Shown here: in pieces, positions 48,201 through 60,452 of the stretch | Layout: every line of letters begins with the position of its first letter | How positions within the stretch are numbered: position 1 is the stretch's first letter | The notes under the pieces: generated by a model | Databases searched by the model: none | The model's input: the letters and a program-made list of their open reading frames with translations, nothing else | What the model was told of the DNA's origin: nothing | Program-made: the position numbers and the translations under genes | From: Heterotrichella gracilis | Taxonomy: Eukaryota > Sar > Xanthophyceae > Tribonematales > Xanthonemataceae | Direction: 5' to 3' | Length of the DNA: 64,000 nt | Assembly (NCBI GenBank): GCA_032358255.1 | Contig: JAULBX010007218.1 | Span: 58,047-122,046, forward strand

Positions 48201-51200
48201 ACCATGGGAAGCACGGCCGCAGCCTGTCCAAAGAGGATGGTGAGTGAGAGATGTGTGACTGCGGGAGTATGTAGCAGTGATGGATTGGCAAGCAAAAGTA
48301 TGCGAGCAACATGACAGCCAGGAAAGTGTGTCCACGATGAAAGCATCCTGCCTTCACTGTAAGCCACAGCAATGCAATTCACGATGTTCCAAGGCACAAG
48401 CGGCACGGGCTTTAGTCACCTGCATTGTGGCATCTGAAATCTGCCCCGTCTCATACATCTGAAACAAAGTCAGCAGCGCATTAGTTACAGCAGAGGACGT
48501 ATCCAATATGCCATCGACCACGATGTGTGCCTTCAGATTGACCTTGGATGCCAGCCAGGGGACCAGCACACACAGCTGAGTGGCAAACTCCTGCCCTTGG
48601 TCACCACCAGTCCTACTGTCCTTCGCCATGCTCCACAGGACACGCGATACTGTGATGACTGCGTAGGCAGTGGTGCTGTAGGCCTCTGATTGCTCACAAT
48701 GATGTGCAAGGGGTGCATCCTTGTGGTCTGTCACAAAGTCCACAAACCCTGGCATCCGCAGCAGGTCAGCCCCAGGGATGGCGCCGTAGGTGACCAGGGA
48801 TGACACCAGGTGTAGCACGGCACCATACAAGGGGGGCTTGCCCCTGTTGAAGGCATTGAACTTGAGAACAACAGGGAGGAATTTTGGTCGGGACTGGAAC
48901 AAGGAGCTGGCGTCCCCAGGCGCCACAGTTGCAAAGTTTGCAAGGATGGCCAACAAAAATTCTACCGCAAAGCCAATAGAGGGATACTGAGCAAGTTCTC
49001 CGATGGTTTGAGGGTCCAAAGTTTCCGCTGTTGCGGTGATAAAATCTGCGCACTCATCCATCACCCCCTCACGAAGCAGCCACCTGCACACGCGCATGCA
49101 CACAGGTACATGAGTTGTAGCTGCAAACTGTAATTGTAATTAGAATAACAAGATGTGAGCTGCCAGCAGTGCTGGCATACCGGATTCTGCCACAACGATA
49201 AATCAAGACATGCAAGCATCCGTCACTGACAAACTTGGCATTCAAACACCCTCCTCTGTTCATACCTGCACATGCCTGCCGCCTCCTTGTCACCTGTTAC
49301 TGCCTCCCATTTGTGCTGCTCCAAGCGCATTCTGGTCACACGATCCCCGGGCTGCAGCTGGTCATCCCAGCTCTTCCCAGAAGGGTGCACCACCCCAGTG
49401 GTCCAGCTCAGCGCAAGCGCCACTTGGCACAGCAACTGGGCTCGCTCAGTGAACTGGCGGTCTTTAGGGTGTGCACGCAGGTGGCGGGAGGTGTCTAGCA
49501 GCAACTGGGTCAGCAGGCGGATGCCACCATTGTGCCACAAGATGTGAAGATTTCCAGGCACTCTAACCACCCTTTCTAGAATGTCCGAAAACGAGGTGAA
49601 GGGACCTGCAGAGGGTGCACATGTGGCGCTGATGGGGTGGGTGTGGCAAGGATGATTGGAGCACTGCGTTTGGTGTTGTCATGGCTTAGTGTCAATAGTC
49701 AGCGGCTGTGTGCCAATCATTCCCCCCCCTTACATGCAAGGGTAGACCTGCTTGTCTTCCATCCCATACCTAGAGTTCCCAATCCATCCTTGAGCCCTGT
49801 CTCTTTGTATCGCTTACTGAACGCCACACACATGGCTGTAAAGACGTTGGACTGAATAAGTTGTACAATCTGACCAGGCTGCAGCTCTTGCACTAATAAC
49901 CGCGTTATAGTTACCCAAATTGTAAGGTCCTGAAGCATTGCCCGGGCCAGCGCATGGCGCAGTTCCACACTGGCAGCACCCTGCAGACAAGGCAGGTGTA
50001 TTAGGGTTTAGGATTGATGGTTAGGGTTTTGGGTTTGCTCAGCTCTCCACTGGTAGCACCCTGAACCAAGTAGGTGTGTTAGCTGTACAGTGCATGCCAT
50101 GGGCCTAGTAAGTGCCAAAGTTGCGTTTCATCTGCTGCTGAAGCAGTGCGGCAAGATGCCCTATATTGCATCTAAACCAGAAGAATGTGCAGTATTATTG
50201 GTTTCATAACAACCAAGGAAGTTCTACCTGCAGCCTTACATGGTGTGATCTGGCTGTGCAACGTCTGGACAGAGAAAAGATAAAAAGTGAAGATTGGAAG
50301 AGTGTCTTTTCTGTGAATCAATTACATGACACGTGATGCACTCCTTGAAGCAGGAGCCGGTGTATGTGAGGAAAGATTGTTGGTAATAAATGCTTTGATA
50401 AGTCCGTAAGCAAGCAAATGAACCATAGGAGACTAGGCCGTGCAGGCTGAATAGGAAGTACTAATACTTTTTCTCACCTCTCCAAATGCATACTTCTTCA
50501 AGTACTTTATCACGTTTTGGATTTTGTCCAACTGGGCATTTCGCAGAGTTGCACCCGCCTGTTCTATCACCCTGCCCACTGCAGGAAAGCGCCTGTCGGG
50601 CGGAGGCACCTGAAGCACCAGTAAATCAAGTTGCAGCTAATTGCCATCAAACCTCGGGCATATTTGTACACAATTGAGCAGTGAGAGCAGGGTACACGGC
50701 ACCAGCTGCTGTCCCGCAAGAGTGGCGCAGGGTATAGGGATTGTAGAAATGCCGTTGTGGCAGCTTGCTGTCACACTTGGGAATTTTTAGGCGACGATGG
50801 CAGCAACCCACCTCAACGCTTGTGACCACTGGAGGCTCTGGCACCTCAGCAGCTGTGCCTGCACTGTGTGGCCTGGAGTGGCCTGTGGAAGCGGACTCTG
50901 AAGTGCTCACCTGCAGTAGAACAAATGCACCCATTTGCTGACGTTGCAGTACACGGATGCATAACAGGAGGAGAGGGTTGAGGGTCTTCCATCGAAAGAA
51001 GACACAGGAACATTTCCATTGCTAAAAGCTGTTCCAATGCTATATGCATGCATGCGGTAGGCCGGTCCTACTTAACCTCCACGAGGATGTAATACAAGCC
51101 ACTTACAAAAACGTTTTTAAACCCGCCAACACAAGCACCTCTCAGCGTGACATGGGTTGTCGCAGGTGTCTTACCTGGTCCCGCTGCCCGCCGTGCACCT

Positions 51201-51327
51201 GCCTGCACAGCTTTATCAGATCGGACCTATCAAAGCACCCGGAATATTCAACGTGTTTTGATGTTAGGTACGCAGTCAAATCCTGCAGCGAGAGGGTGTT
51301 CCAATCTGGGTCGCTGTCGCCTGGCAT
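45230..51327 (-). CDS. ARMET/SAP-like, helical-repeat, double MYND-finger protein
   Basis: Eleven exons: 51327-51175, 50910-50812, 50609-50478, 49980-49770, 49605-49266, 49083-48420, 47918-47734, 47264-47167, 46774-46656, 46335-46147, 45916-45230. They sum to 959 codons with every phase kept. Residues 9-45 (LSLQDLTAYLTSK...DRSDLIKLC) look like the short SAP-type motif seen at the C-terminus of MANF/ARMET and in some RING proteins. Residues about 130-630 are Leu-rich helices resembling ARM/HEAT repeats. After a Thr/Ala linker and a Lys-rich stretch come two MYND fingers at 845-885 and 893-933, with the C-x2-C, Y-C-x3-C, H and C ligands. This suggests a scaffold that binds other proteins. No enzymatic domain is seen. 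The intron after 46656 seems to use a GC donor (AAAAG^GCAAGC). A decayed paralogue lies downstream and a third copy starts at 63667. Confidence 0.75.
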
Positions 51328-52465
51328 CTTGACATGTCAGTGGCGATGCGTCAGTGCGAGGGGAGTGAGGGCTAAAGTTGTTGCGATCCCACGCACACCA
51401 GTGCAGAGTTTCTGTCGTAACAAAAGCAGATTCTTTCATGAGACCTGTCGACGATGGTTCATCATTGTTCGCGAAACGTAGTGAAAGGAAACAATTTAAT
51501 GTTTCCTTTAATAGTATATGTGGGTAGTACCGTTTTTGGATGGGGGTTGTGCAGTGGGGCAGCAATCCCCAGACCTGCTTCAGGCTCCCCAAAACCTGCT
51601 GCGGTTCTGACTTGCGTCAGGCATTTACCCATGCAAAATTAAACTATACTGGCTCAGGCTGTGGTGTGCAATTCCCACCAAAAAGCGGGCGACACCAGTC
51701 ACACTGTATCCCCATATCCCCACAAGCCAGAAGGTCCACGGCGGGGTGGTACCCCATAGCGAGACTATGTGTCATTAAATGCAAAATCAGCTCGCAATTG
51801 TCCATGGTAACGGCAAAACATGCTCTGCAGTCGAAACATACACACTAGCGCAAAGGACAGAGCAGACAACTGCCACAATGATTGGCAACACAGCACATCA
51901 CACCCTGGGCCGGGTAAGTCATCACCCTGTGCCCACCTGACCCTATTCCCTCACCACCAGACCCTAAACCTCAGCTTCCAAGCTTCTGATGATAAAGCTG
52001 TTCAATGCAATGCACATGCCATGAAAGGCTAAGTGCCCGCTATGGATCCATCGCGCCATGGCATTGCCTTTAAAGTCTAGAAAGTGTCAGCATGACCGCC
52101 AGCAAGAATCGATCTGATTCAGCCTCTGCTGTTTCCTTGGGAAAAGAGCGCTTGTGCAAATGTTGCGTGAAAGAGTGTGTGTTAAAACTCCATGTAATGC
52201 TATGCAGTTCAAAGCTAAACAAAACCTATTATGAATCAGCTGGGGAATTTCTGGGAACAAACTGTCCACACCCTTGGGTCGACAAAAAACATCAGAAATC
52301 CCACAGGAGATGTGATCCGCCATACCCCATCATCCAGCAGCCAAAAATGTACACAACTTCCAAGCCTCAATCACATGGACTATGGTGCTGGCAAGACCTT
52401 GCATCATTTGGGTTACAAAAAACCATCCATGATCATATCACACCACACGGCATGATTGCAATCCC
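51328..52465. other. intergenic stretch
   Basis: Lies between the 5' end of the MYND gene and the 3' end of the mannanase gene. No exon is seen. The part near 51328 should carry the MYND gene promoter. Confidence 0.5.
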
Positions 52466-55400
52466 TCACATAACCTTGCAGTCCCTGGTCAAGGATCGAT
52501 TTAGCTCCTGCACCTCTCCAGCGTGCGTCATGATGCTCTCAATGGTCTCCACGTCACTGGCTGCGATGTGCGCCGCATGGCCCACATGGTGCCCCGCATG
52601 CTCGCCACCTGGCAATGTACCAGCCACCCACCCCGCAGGCACACACGCCTCAGGTGGGGACGAGGTGGATCTCTCGCCCACCTCCTCTTGGTCATTTTTT
52701 GATGACACCACCCCTTGTTGAGGTGGGGTGGAGTCATAGTTTGCCTTGATGGCATCCAGATGGGTATTCCTGGGTGGGGAGTCGTGGGTTGGGGAGTGGA
52801 AAAAGCCCTTGAGTGGGGATTTCCTTGGGGATTTGGCAGGGGAGGAGGTGGCTGTTTTGGATTTTCCACGCTGCGGCGGCAGGTAGACTGTGAACCCGTC
52901 GTAGTCTGGGTAGGTGGGTGCGGCTGTCATCCAGAAGATGGAGCCTGTGACGGGGCGGCCATGGCGCATGTGATCCATCACCCGCTCGTACACCTGGCAT
53001 CAGGTGGGCGGTAAATACATAACGTATTAGATTGAAATTGATCAAAACCAAAGTTTACAACATAATAATTTTTATAAAGAACATTTTTGATGATATAATT
53101 AAAACATCAACTCGTTATAATATTGCAATATTTGCCCACTCCTCCGCCCCGAACGTCTCTTCACGCACGCAATGCACTGGGTAGGCACCCACCCTCCCCA
53201 ATCCCCACCCACCTTGGAGTACGCCATTGCCCTGAGTGGCCCTGCTGGCTTCTTCCCGAACTCTGAAACCACCAGCGGCTTGCCCAGCGACTCACACAGG
53301 TCTACGTGGCAGTTCAGCCACCTGTGGGGGCAAAGAGGGGTGCATGGGTTGGGGTGCACAGGAAGACAATCACCAGGATATGGATTTGGTATGCTGATCA
53401 GATGCTACCCGGAGCGCTGCCGATACACGTCATGTGCACACCTCTTAATGGCACCTTTAAACCACCTAAAATACTGTTCTCATCCCTAGCACACCTTTGA
53501 CAACATCTCAACAAGATATCTAAGGTAGCGGGCCCATTGCGCCCACCTGCGCGTGAACCTTGCCCGCTGCTCCTCCGACGCTGTTGGCATCCACAGGTCA
53601 GGGTACATATGCACCGCCACCAGGTCCAGATGTGGGCAGTTGCAGGTTCGAAACCAGTCGCTGCCCAAGCTCATGGGGTCAAAGGGGTTGTCGGGGAGGA
53701 ACTCTGGAGGGCAGGCGGCAAGGGTAAAGGGTTCACAAAAGAAGTTCTTGGTTACAATTAAAGCTACATGCATGCCCCCCCTAGAGGGATGCATCCACCG
53801 GCAGTCGATACACGCCATGCATTCCTGACCAGCACAAGTCCATTAAAATTGACTTTTTAAGGTTAGGAATAGTCCTATGAAGATTCTATTTCTATAAAAA
53901 CAGTTATCCTCAAGAATTCTAGGGTTTAGGGTTTAGTTTGTCCCACCTGGTGTTGTGCTGCCAATGAACCCCTCCAGGTCCACGGTGACCATGTGGTGCG
54001 GGTCGATACTCTTCAGGAACTCAGCGGTAGAGGAGACCCAGTCCTGCAAGGGAAGAGACTCATTTATGGCGCACCGTGCACATGTGATTATTAACACAAC
54101 GTGGTAATTTTTGAACAAATGTTACCTGCGCATAGCATGCAGGCGCCATGTGTGTGGCAACTGACAGCAGCATCCTTGGACCAAATGGCATCTAGTGACA
54201 ATCCATGGCACAGGTGACACATGTCATACCCCCTCCCATCCCCTCCCCTCCTCGTACCGTGACAGTGCTTCCGGAGTAATCCCCCTTGCACCGCGGCTCA
54301 TTGGCCAGGCTCCAGCACATGATGGCTGGCTCATCCCTGCGAATAATAAAGACAATATTCAACCAATAGGCGGACTTATCACAATGATGCATTCTAAGTC
54401 CTATCACCACTTCGAGTTGATCATTGATCATAACCCTTTATTCAGACATCTGATATCATGACAAACGAGGCCCACAGTCATTGACCCCTCTACAGCTAGT
54501 GCGTGATTACTTGGCTTGTGCTTGGCTTGTGCGCTGATCCTAATGCGCACAGGGAGTGGGGAATTTAATACCTGTGCCAGGTGATCATGGGCCCGCGCCA
54601 CTAACCTTCAGCAGTTTACCCCACCGCCCCATGCTCTCAATTATCAAAGTGCATCACGCAATGAAATGCATGGCCTTCCCACGCTTGCAGGGTACCCACC
54701 TGTACGCCACCCCCGTGTGCGTGTTCACCCTTGAGGTTATGTGCAGCAGGAAGTTCTGGAAGATGTCCTGGCAGCAGTCATCCTGGTAGAACAGATCGGC
54801 TTGGTCAACCTCCTCAACACCCCGACGGGCGCAGCTCCACCTGATAGAATAAAGTATAAAATAAAAATAGAATATGAATATTTATGCAGCCTGTCCTTGA
54901 ACAAGCACATTGGGCAAGGAAGAGGATTTAGCGGAGAGAAGGGCATTGCCCTCTTGTCCACTGTTTTCCCTACCATACAGCTCCACCTGCCATACCATGG
55001 TGTACAAGTCAGGGTGGCAACCACCGGCCCATCTCCTCCACGACGCGCTTATATACAGTGCAAGCGGCCCACAGGCGGTGACTACAGGTCACAACAGACA
55101 GCCCAAGTGATTCCCGACATGGGTCTCTCACTGGGGTATTGCACCCGGCCTGTAGGTCCCAACCCTCCCCCACCAACCCCAAAGTTTGCTATTCAGGCTC
55201 ACAGCCTCACCTGACGTACTGCTGCATGCCCGCAAACTCCAAGCTGTAGTAAATGACATGTGAGCCAATGGCGCAGGCAACCACATCCACACGTGACAGG
55301 TCACGCGTGAGCAGCCCCAGGCAATACCAAACAAGCCCCTTCAATGATTCCAAATGCGTGCATTTTGTGTACAAGCCCCAGATCATTGCCCCCCCAAATT

Positions 55401-56923
55401 CTACTCCATACCAATCCAGTTTCCAGTGCCTCACCTGACGTACTGCTGCATGCCGCCATACTCCGGGCAGTAGTTGGTCAGCGTGAGCCACAGGCGCAGC
55501 CCACGCTGCTTGGCCGCAGCGACCACAAAGTCCAGTCCAGTGAACACGCGCTCGTCAAACACGCCTGTGCACATGGGGGTGCACAGCGAGGCTGGGTCAG
55601 CGAGCGCTAGGCGATGGCGGTTCTATTGTCAGCCGCAACAGGTCAGGGGTTGTTAGGGTAAGTGGCCTACATATGCTACACCTGGTGTATACTGCACCGG
55701 GTACTACAGTTACTGTTGATGTCCTACAGGGTATGCTACATACCCTCCACAGCTGGTGCCAGACAATGTATAGGCATGCATTGTGCTGGACGCCCATGTA
55801 AAATTGTCCCTAATGAATTTTTTATGTTGATTTTATGGAGGGAGCATGTGACATAATCATGCAGCCAGGTACAGTATTCCTGCCCATTTTTGGCGCATCA
55901 TGCAACGGCTACCCTGTCATTTTCAATCGCATGGGACAAGACCACACACGGCCATGCAACAACAATGCTGTTGATTCGTGGTCCATGAGTCACACCAACC
56001 TGGCCCTTTATGTAACTCCATGACGCATGGGGCTACCCCCCCGAACCGCCTCACCTGGAGCGGGCTGCAGCGCGTTCCACAGGGGTCCATCACAGTGTGC
56101 GGTTGTGCGCACCACACCCAGGCCAGCTGCAGCAATGGCATCCAGCACGGCGCACACCTCAGGTTGGAGCGCGGGGTCTGCTGCACGCGTCTGTGATGGG
56201 GGCGGAAATTTGAGGTTACTGGCAGGTGATTGCATGGCCGGTTTGAGAGTAAAAGTATGAACAAATGCCTGTGACCTTGCTGCAAGCATACAGAGATTGC
56301 CGGACTGCAGTATGATTGGTACATGGCAATGTGGCCATATGTGTCAGCCTTGACGATCCTTCTGTTGACACATTTTCCAGTGAGAGGATTGCACCCTACA
56401 GATGCAGGAGGGATGGTGCACGCCTACGGTGGTAAGTTGTAGTATCCACGTTCCACACCAGCTCAATGAATGGCCTCAGAATTTGGAGGGGAAACGGTCC
56501 GACTGGTCCACAGGTGCCAAATGGTGCATGGTATGTTCTGCGAGCAGATGTAACATTGGCCATGGTGCGTACTCGTCGGGACTCACCATGAGGTAGTAGC
56601 AGTTTGCTCCCGCAAAGTAGAATGGATGCCCATCCACCTCCAGCCGCCTGCCCTCACCACCCACCTACAACAAGAGTAAAAAACAATATAGGGGAAAAAC
56701 ACTACAGTAACAACAGTTCTGCAGTACTACACTAGTGCTTGGCTGACCTGGGTCAACAGCCACTAGACCCTTTCAGTCAGTGGCCGGCAAGTTGCATGAC
56801 GTGGTACAACCTTAAAAGAGAGCTCACAGGCATTGGGAAAGCTGCAACCCTAGGGTATTCAACAGCCAGTGTATGCCTCACCTGGACGAATTCTGCAGGT
56901 GGCGGCCCGGCCTCTCCAGCCAT
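52466..56923 (-). CDS. GH5 endo-beta-1,4-mannanase
   Basis: Ten exons: 56923-56882, 56664-56587, 56190-56055, 55564-55435, 54840-54700, 54336-54258, 54043-53947, 53703-53547, 53321-53213, 52993-52466. They give 499 codons with all phases kept. The sequence follows plant-type GH5 mannanases: VDGHPFYFAGANCYYLM at the start, LDFVVAAAKQRGLRLWLTLT, ITSRVNTHTGVAYRDEPAIM, the acid/base motif WSLANEPR (E189), HHMVTVDLEGF, LDLVAVHMYPDLW, and the nucleophile motif PLVVSEFGK (E307). It should cut beta-1,4-mannan backbones, a wall polymer in several algae and plants. No signal peptide is present with this start (MAGEAGPPPAEFVQ), so either an exon is missing or the enzyme is not secreted. The last 120 residues past the barrel are Pro/Ser/His rich and probably disordered, which is unusual. 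An exon-end duplicate lies in the intron after exon 4. Confidence 0.85.
54887..54976. repeat. dispersed repeat, copy 2
   Basis: Counterpart of 42275-42362, here in a mannanase intron directly upstream of exon 5. Confidence 0.7.
55207..55257 (-). pseudogene. duplicate of an exon end (mannanase exon 4)
   Basis: Minus strand reads YYSLEFAGMQQYVR and then a gtgagg donor. The real exon reads NYCPEYGGMQQYVR with the same donor at 55435. It lies in the following intron. Confidence 0.75.
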
Positions 56924-58244
56924 AGTGGGTGCTGCTGGCTTGAAGAGGCTAGCTCATGGATGGTGGACAAAGGTTAAAGCAAAGGTGTTCTCAGGTATGG
57001 TCCGCCTAGTCCGTTACCTTCCTTCTTTCTATGCCGTTCTGTGCAATAGATGAGCGTTGCTCCAGTTAGTGGCGCGCTGTTCCGTACCCATGACACTGAA
57101 TACGTTGGAGTCTGTGACACAGTGGTCCGGAACAGTTGATAAAAGGCAAAAAAGGCCAGGTGGGTATCATGCGTCCTTGAGCACGAGCTCTAATATCCAA
57201 TATCTGCTCTGAAAGCATGCACCTCAGGAGACCCTGGAAAAATCTGGGCAACCTTTCATGTCCCTCTGTGGTATGATGCACTTTGCTGAGTGCAGCAAGG
57301 CCAGGACTACCGGCACCAGCCTTCTGGGGGCAATGAAAATGGAATGCCGTGGACATGTCGGACCATCCAAAGAAAAGAACAACCGAGGATTGCGGTTGAA
57401 TAAAGGAGGAGTGATAGCAAAAAACTGCTTAAAAGTGGGTCACTGCCTCGGTACACTGGGCAACAGCTGCACCTCCATCGGGATTATCGAGGTGGGTTGG
57501 GTACCCAAGGTGGCCACCTATAGCCTCGGGGTGCAGTGGCGACAAGTACGCTTCGTGTTTATACAGTATACTACAACGTTGGGTTTCTCTGTTTCCTAGC
57601 TCTGCCCTCTACCAGCAACTCACCTTGTCTTACAGCGCTTGCAAGTGGAGAAGCCAAGCAGTGCGATCTCCAAGAGGTTCACAGTCGTTACAACGGCACA
57701 CCAATGATAAACGGATGCTTCACCCAAAAGCGATCTTTACACTGCAAAGTTCCAAACATCACCGAAGCTTTTTCAAGAGCTATCAATATGTGTTGCAAGT
57801 TTCGCCCACTGAGCTCACGCCTATCATTGGCACTGGTGGAAAGTGGCAGGTTCCGTTTCGGAAAGCGAGTTTGCACTGTGTCTCGAACTTTCACTATGCA
57901 ATAAGCTGCTTTAATGCTGTATCGTAGGACTTCAAGAGTCCCATCAGGCTAGATCATGCATGCATATGAGGGTTGCGTTGGCGCCAAAAAGTAAATATTT
58001 TTTATTGGTCCAAATTCCCATGCATGCATGCATGCATATGCAAACATTGTTTCTGCCGACCCCCTGCGCAAGCTAGCACTTGTTATATTGCTTTCAACAG
58101 CATATAAACATCACACTTCCGACTGCTTGTATCTGATTGGAACGCAACTTCATGTTGCACCACCATTATGCAAGTACACCACACCTGCAATGGCGCTTCT
58201 AACCACATACTTTTACCGTGCTAGCTCGTGAGCCCACAACGGGC
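56924..58244. other. divergent intergenic region
   Basis: Separates the mannanase (-) and aldo-keto reductase (+) starts. No supported exon. An upstream signal-peptide exon for the mannanase could hide here, but I could not find one. A catgcatgcatgcatgcata tract lies at 58019-58041. Confidence 0.45.
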
Positions 58245-59443
58245 ATGCCGGGAACCTTGGCATACACTTCAGCACACACAAAGCACTTGCACCCCTCCTT
58301 GAAACAGGACAACAGAGCACACCTGTGGAGGCAACTGGGTGGCCTCACCTTGGTCACACTTGCTGCCTGTGTACCTCTTTACTGGCTGGCTACCACAACC
58401 CTTAACCAGGGTGGAAGACTGATGGCAACCGTGCAGCCACATCACTATATCTCAACATCCGCGGGCGTGCAGATGCCACGTCTCATCTATGGCACTGGTA
58501 AGTTGTTACTGGTTGACATAAAATGGCCGGGCAAGTATGGCATGTATGGCTCGGGGCAGTGCAATATGTAGCTTGGTTGGTGTATCATATGGTCAGCTGT
58601 GTACCCACCACCACCTGTGACTGAGGGGGTGTCTCTACCTGTCTCACAGCATGGAAGAAAGAGGCCACCACGCACCATGTCCTCACAGCCCTCAAGGCAG
58701 GCTTCAGAGGCATCGACACCGCCTGCCAGCCAAAGCACTACCGGGAGGACCTCGTGGGCGCCGCCATCAAGCAGGCAATAAGCGAGCGGGTCATACAGCG
58801 CGACCAGCTGTTCCTACAAACCAAGTTCACCTCCCTGGATGGCCAAGACCCTAACAACATACCCTACGACGCCAAAGCCCCACTGCCCGACCAGGTCCGC
58901 CAGTCCTTTGCGAGGTCGCAGGAGAACCTTGCCACCGACTATTTGGACTCCATACTGCTGCACTCCCCCATGCGCACCTATGACCAGACGCTGGCGGCCT
59001 GGCGCGTGCTGGAGGAGTTCCATGGCCAGGGGAAGGTGCGCCAGCTGGGCATGAGCAACACCTATGACGCCAAGCTGCTTGAGAAGCTGTACAGCGACGC
59101 ACAGGTGAAGCCAGCGGTGCTGCAGAACCGTTTCTACCGGGACAGCGGGTACGACAGGGAGGTGCGGGGGTTCTGTCGGGAGCACGGCATCACCTACCAG
59201 AGCTTCTGGACGCTGTCTGCCAACCCGCACCTGCTCCAGAGCAAGCCTGTGGCGGCGGCCGCGCAGCGCCTGGGGTGCACGTCGGCGCAGGCCTTCTTCC
59301 GGTTTGTGATGCAGCTGGGCATCGCGCCGCTGACGGGCACCACCAGCGAGGAGCACATGCGCCAGGACCTGGCTGTGCTGGACATGCCCGAGCTGACTCC
59401 AGAGGAGTTTGACGGGCTTGCAAAGCTGGTGGGGGAGGCGTAG
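58245..59443 (+). CDS. aldo-keto reductase with N-terminal membrane anchor
   Basis: Two exons, 58245-58497 and 58650-59443, join in phase 1 to give 348 residues. An N-terminal extension of about 80 residues contains a hydrophobic helix (LTLVTLAACVPLYWLATTT). The AKR barrel then starts at MPRLIYGTAWK. Visible hallmarks are GIDTACQPKHYRE (catalytic Asp107, with the Tyr shifted by three residues to 115), LFLQTKFT (Lys), SILLHSP (His), VRQLGMSN, VLQNRFY and the C-terminal LTGTTSEEHMRQDL cofactor segment. The DTACQPKHY form is typical of a less studied AKR branch of algae, fungi and oomycetes. It would reduce a carbonyl with NAD(P)H. The substrate is unknown. The start is the first ATG of the frame. 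A GTG upstream at 58218 is not used here. Confidence 0.82.
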
Positions 59444-60452
59444 ATTGCCCGGCAGGAGTGCCGTCCTTCAGTGGAGTGCCGTCATTCAGTATCAGCGATG
59501 GACTGTCAATGTTGGCCAAGAGGGGCTGGTCTTGGTGAACCAGAAGGAAACAGATGCTGCAGCTGTAGCTGCATATGCGGCTCGTGCAGCATGCACTGTT
59601 TTACCAATTGGCAAGCTGAACAGCATATGATATTACGGGATCTATTCAAAGGCAAAATGGGGGGCTCGCAATGTGGACTGTTATGCTTCTCCCTAGGGTT
59701 TGCTTATGGGTATGTGGGGCCGGGGTACCATCGACCCAGGACAATCAGTGTGTATTCCACCTTCGGGCGTGCATTTCCTGTCTTTCTTTCAAGAAGATTG
59801 CAGGGTCAGTTGATCATAGGAGAAACAATTCAGGAGTCTTAGGAGCCATGTTGCTATAGGAAGAACATTAATTACAGTGCGTAGTCTGCTGCGTGTTGGT
59901 ATATTTGTACAACTTCATTCAATGCATTGTATGCCTTGGCTTGGAAGCCAAACTAATTGGTATAGAGCTCCAATAGCTCAACAATAATGTAATGGAAATA
60001 AATGCACAGTGTGTCCCAATACACTTTCACTGGGTGCTTTCTGCAAACGTTTCTGCTCGTGCGTTATTGTTTCCATATCACATGATGTTTGACAAATATC
60101 TTGCCAATGATGAAAACAAGAGTGCAGAAATGGATAGCCAAATAAGAAAATTATGAGCAATGTTGTCAGCAAGCCTGATAATTACACTGTTGAACTGCAC
60201 TATATCCTACCTAAAATAAAGTGTTTGGGCAAGACTGGTCAACTATTAAGCAGAAAACAGGGGCTTAGCCTATAAAGCAATGGGCATGGCGCACTGCATT
60301 GTCCCATGCCAACAGATTCTCTTTTTGAAGTTTCAACTGCATGTACATACCATGTTTGTACATACAATGGCATAGCAAAGAGAATGCGCCAAAAATTGAA
60401 AGAGTGGAGCAAATAAACTTCCTACAACCTGCCTAGCGTCTGCCCTAGCCCC
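59444..60452. other. intergenic stretch between two convergent genes
   Basis: 3' flanks of the reductase (+) and the prolyl hydroxylase (-). It opens with a 17-base direct repeat (ggagtgccgtccttcagt, ggagtgccgtcattcagt) at 59456-59490. No exon is seen. Confidence 0.55.

Noticed and set aside
52092-52721. Plus-strand frame of 209 codons
   Set aside because: Its right part is the complement of the last mannanase exon and the left part lacks coding features.
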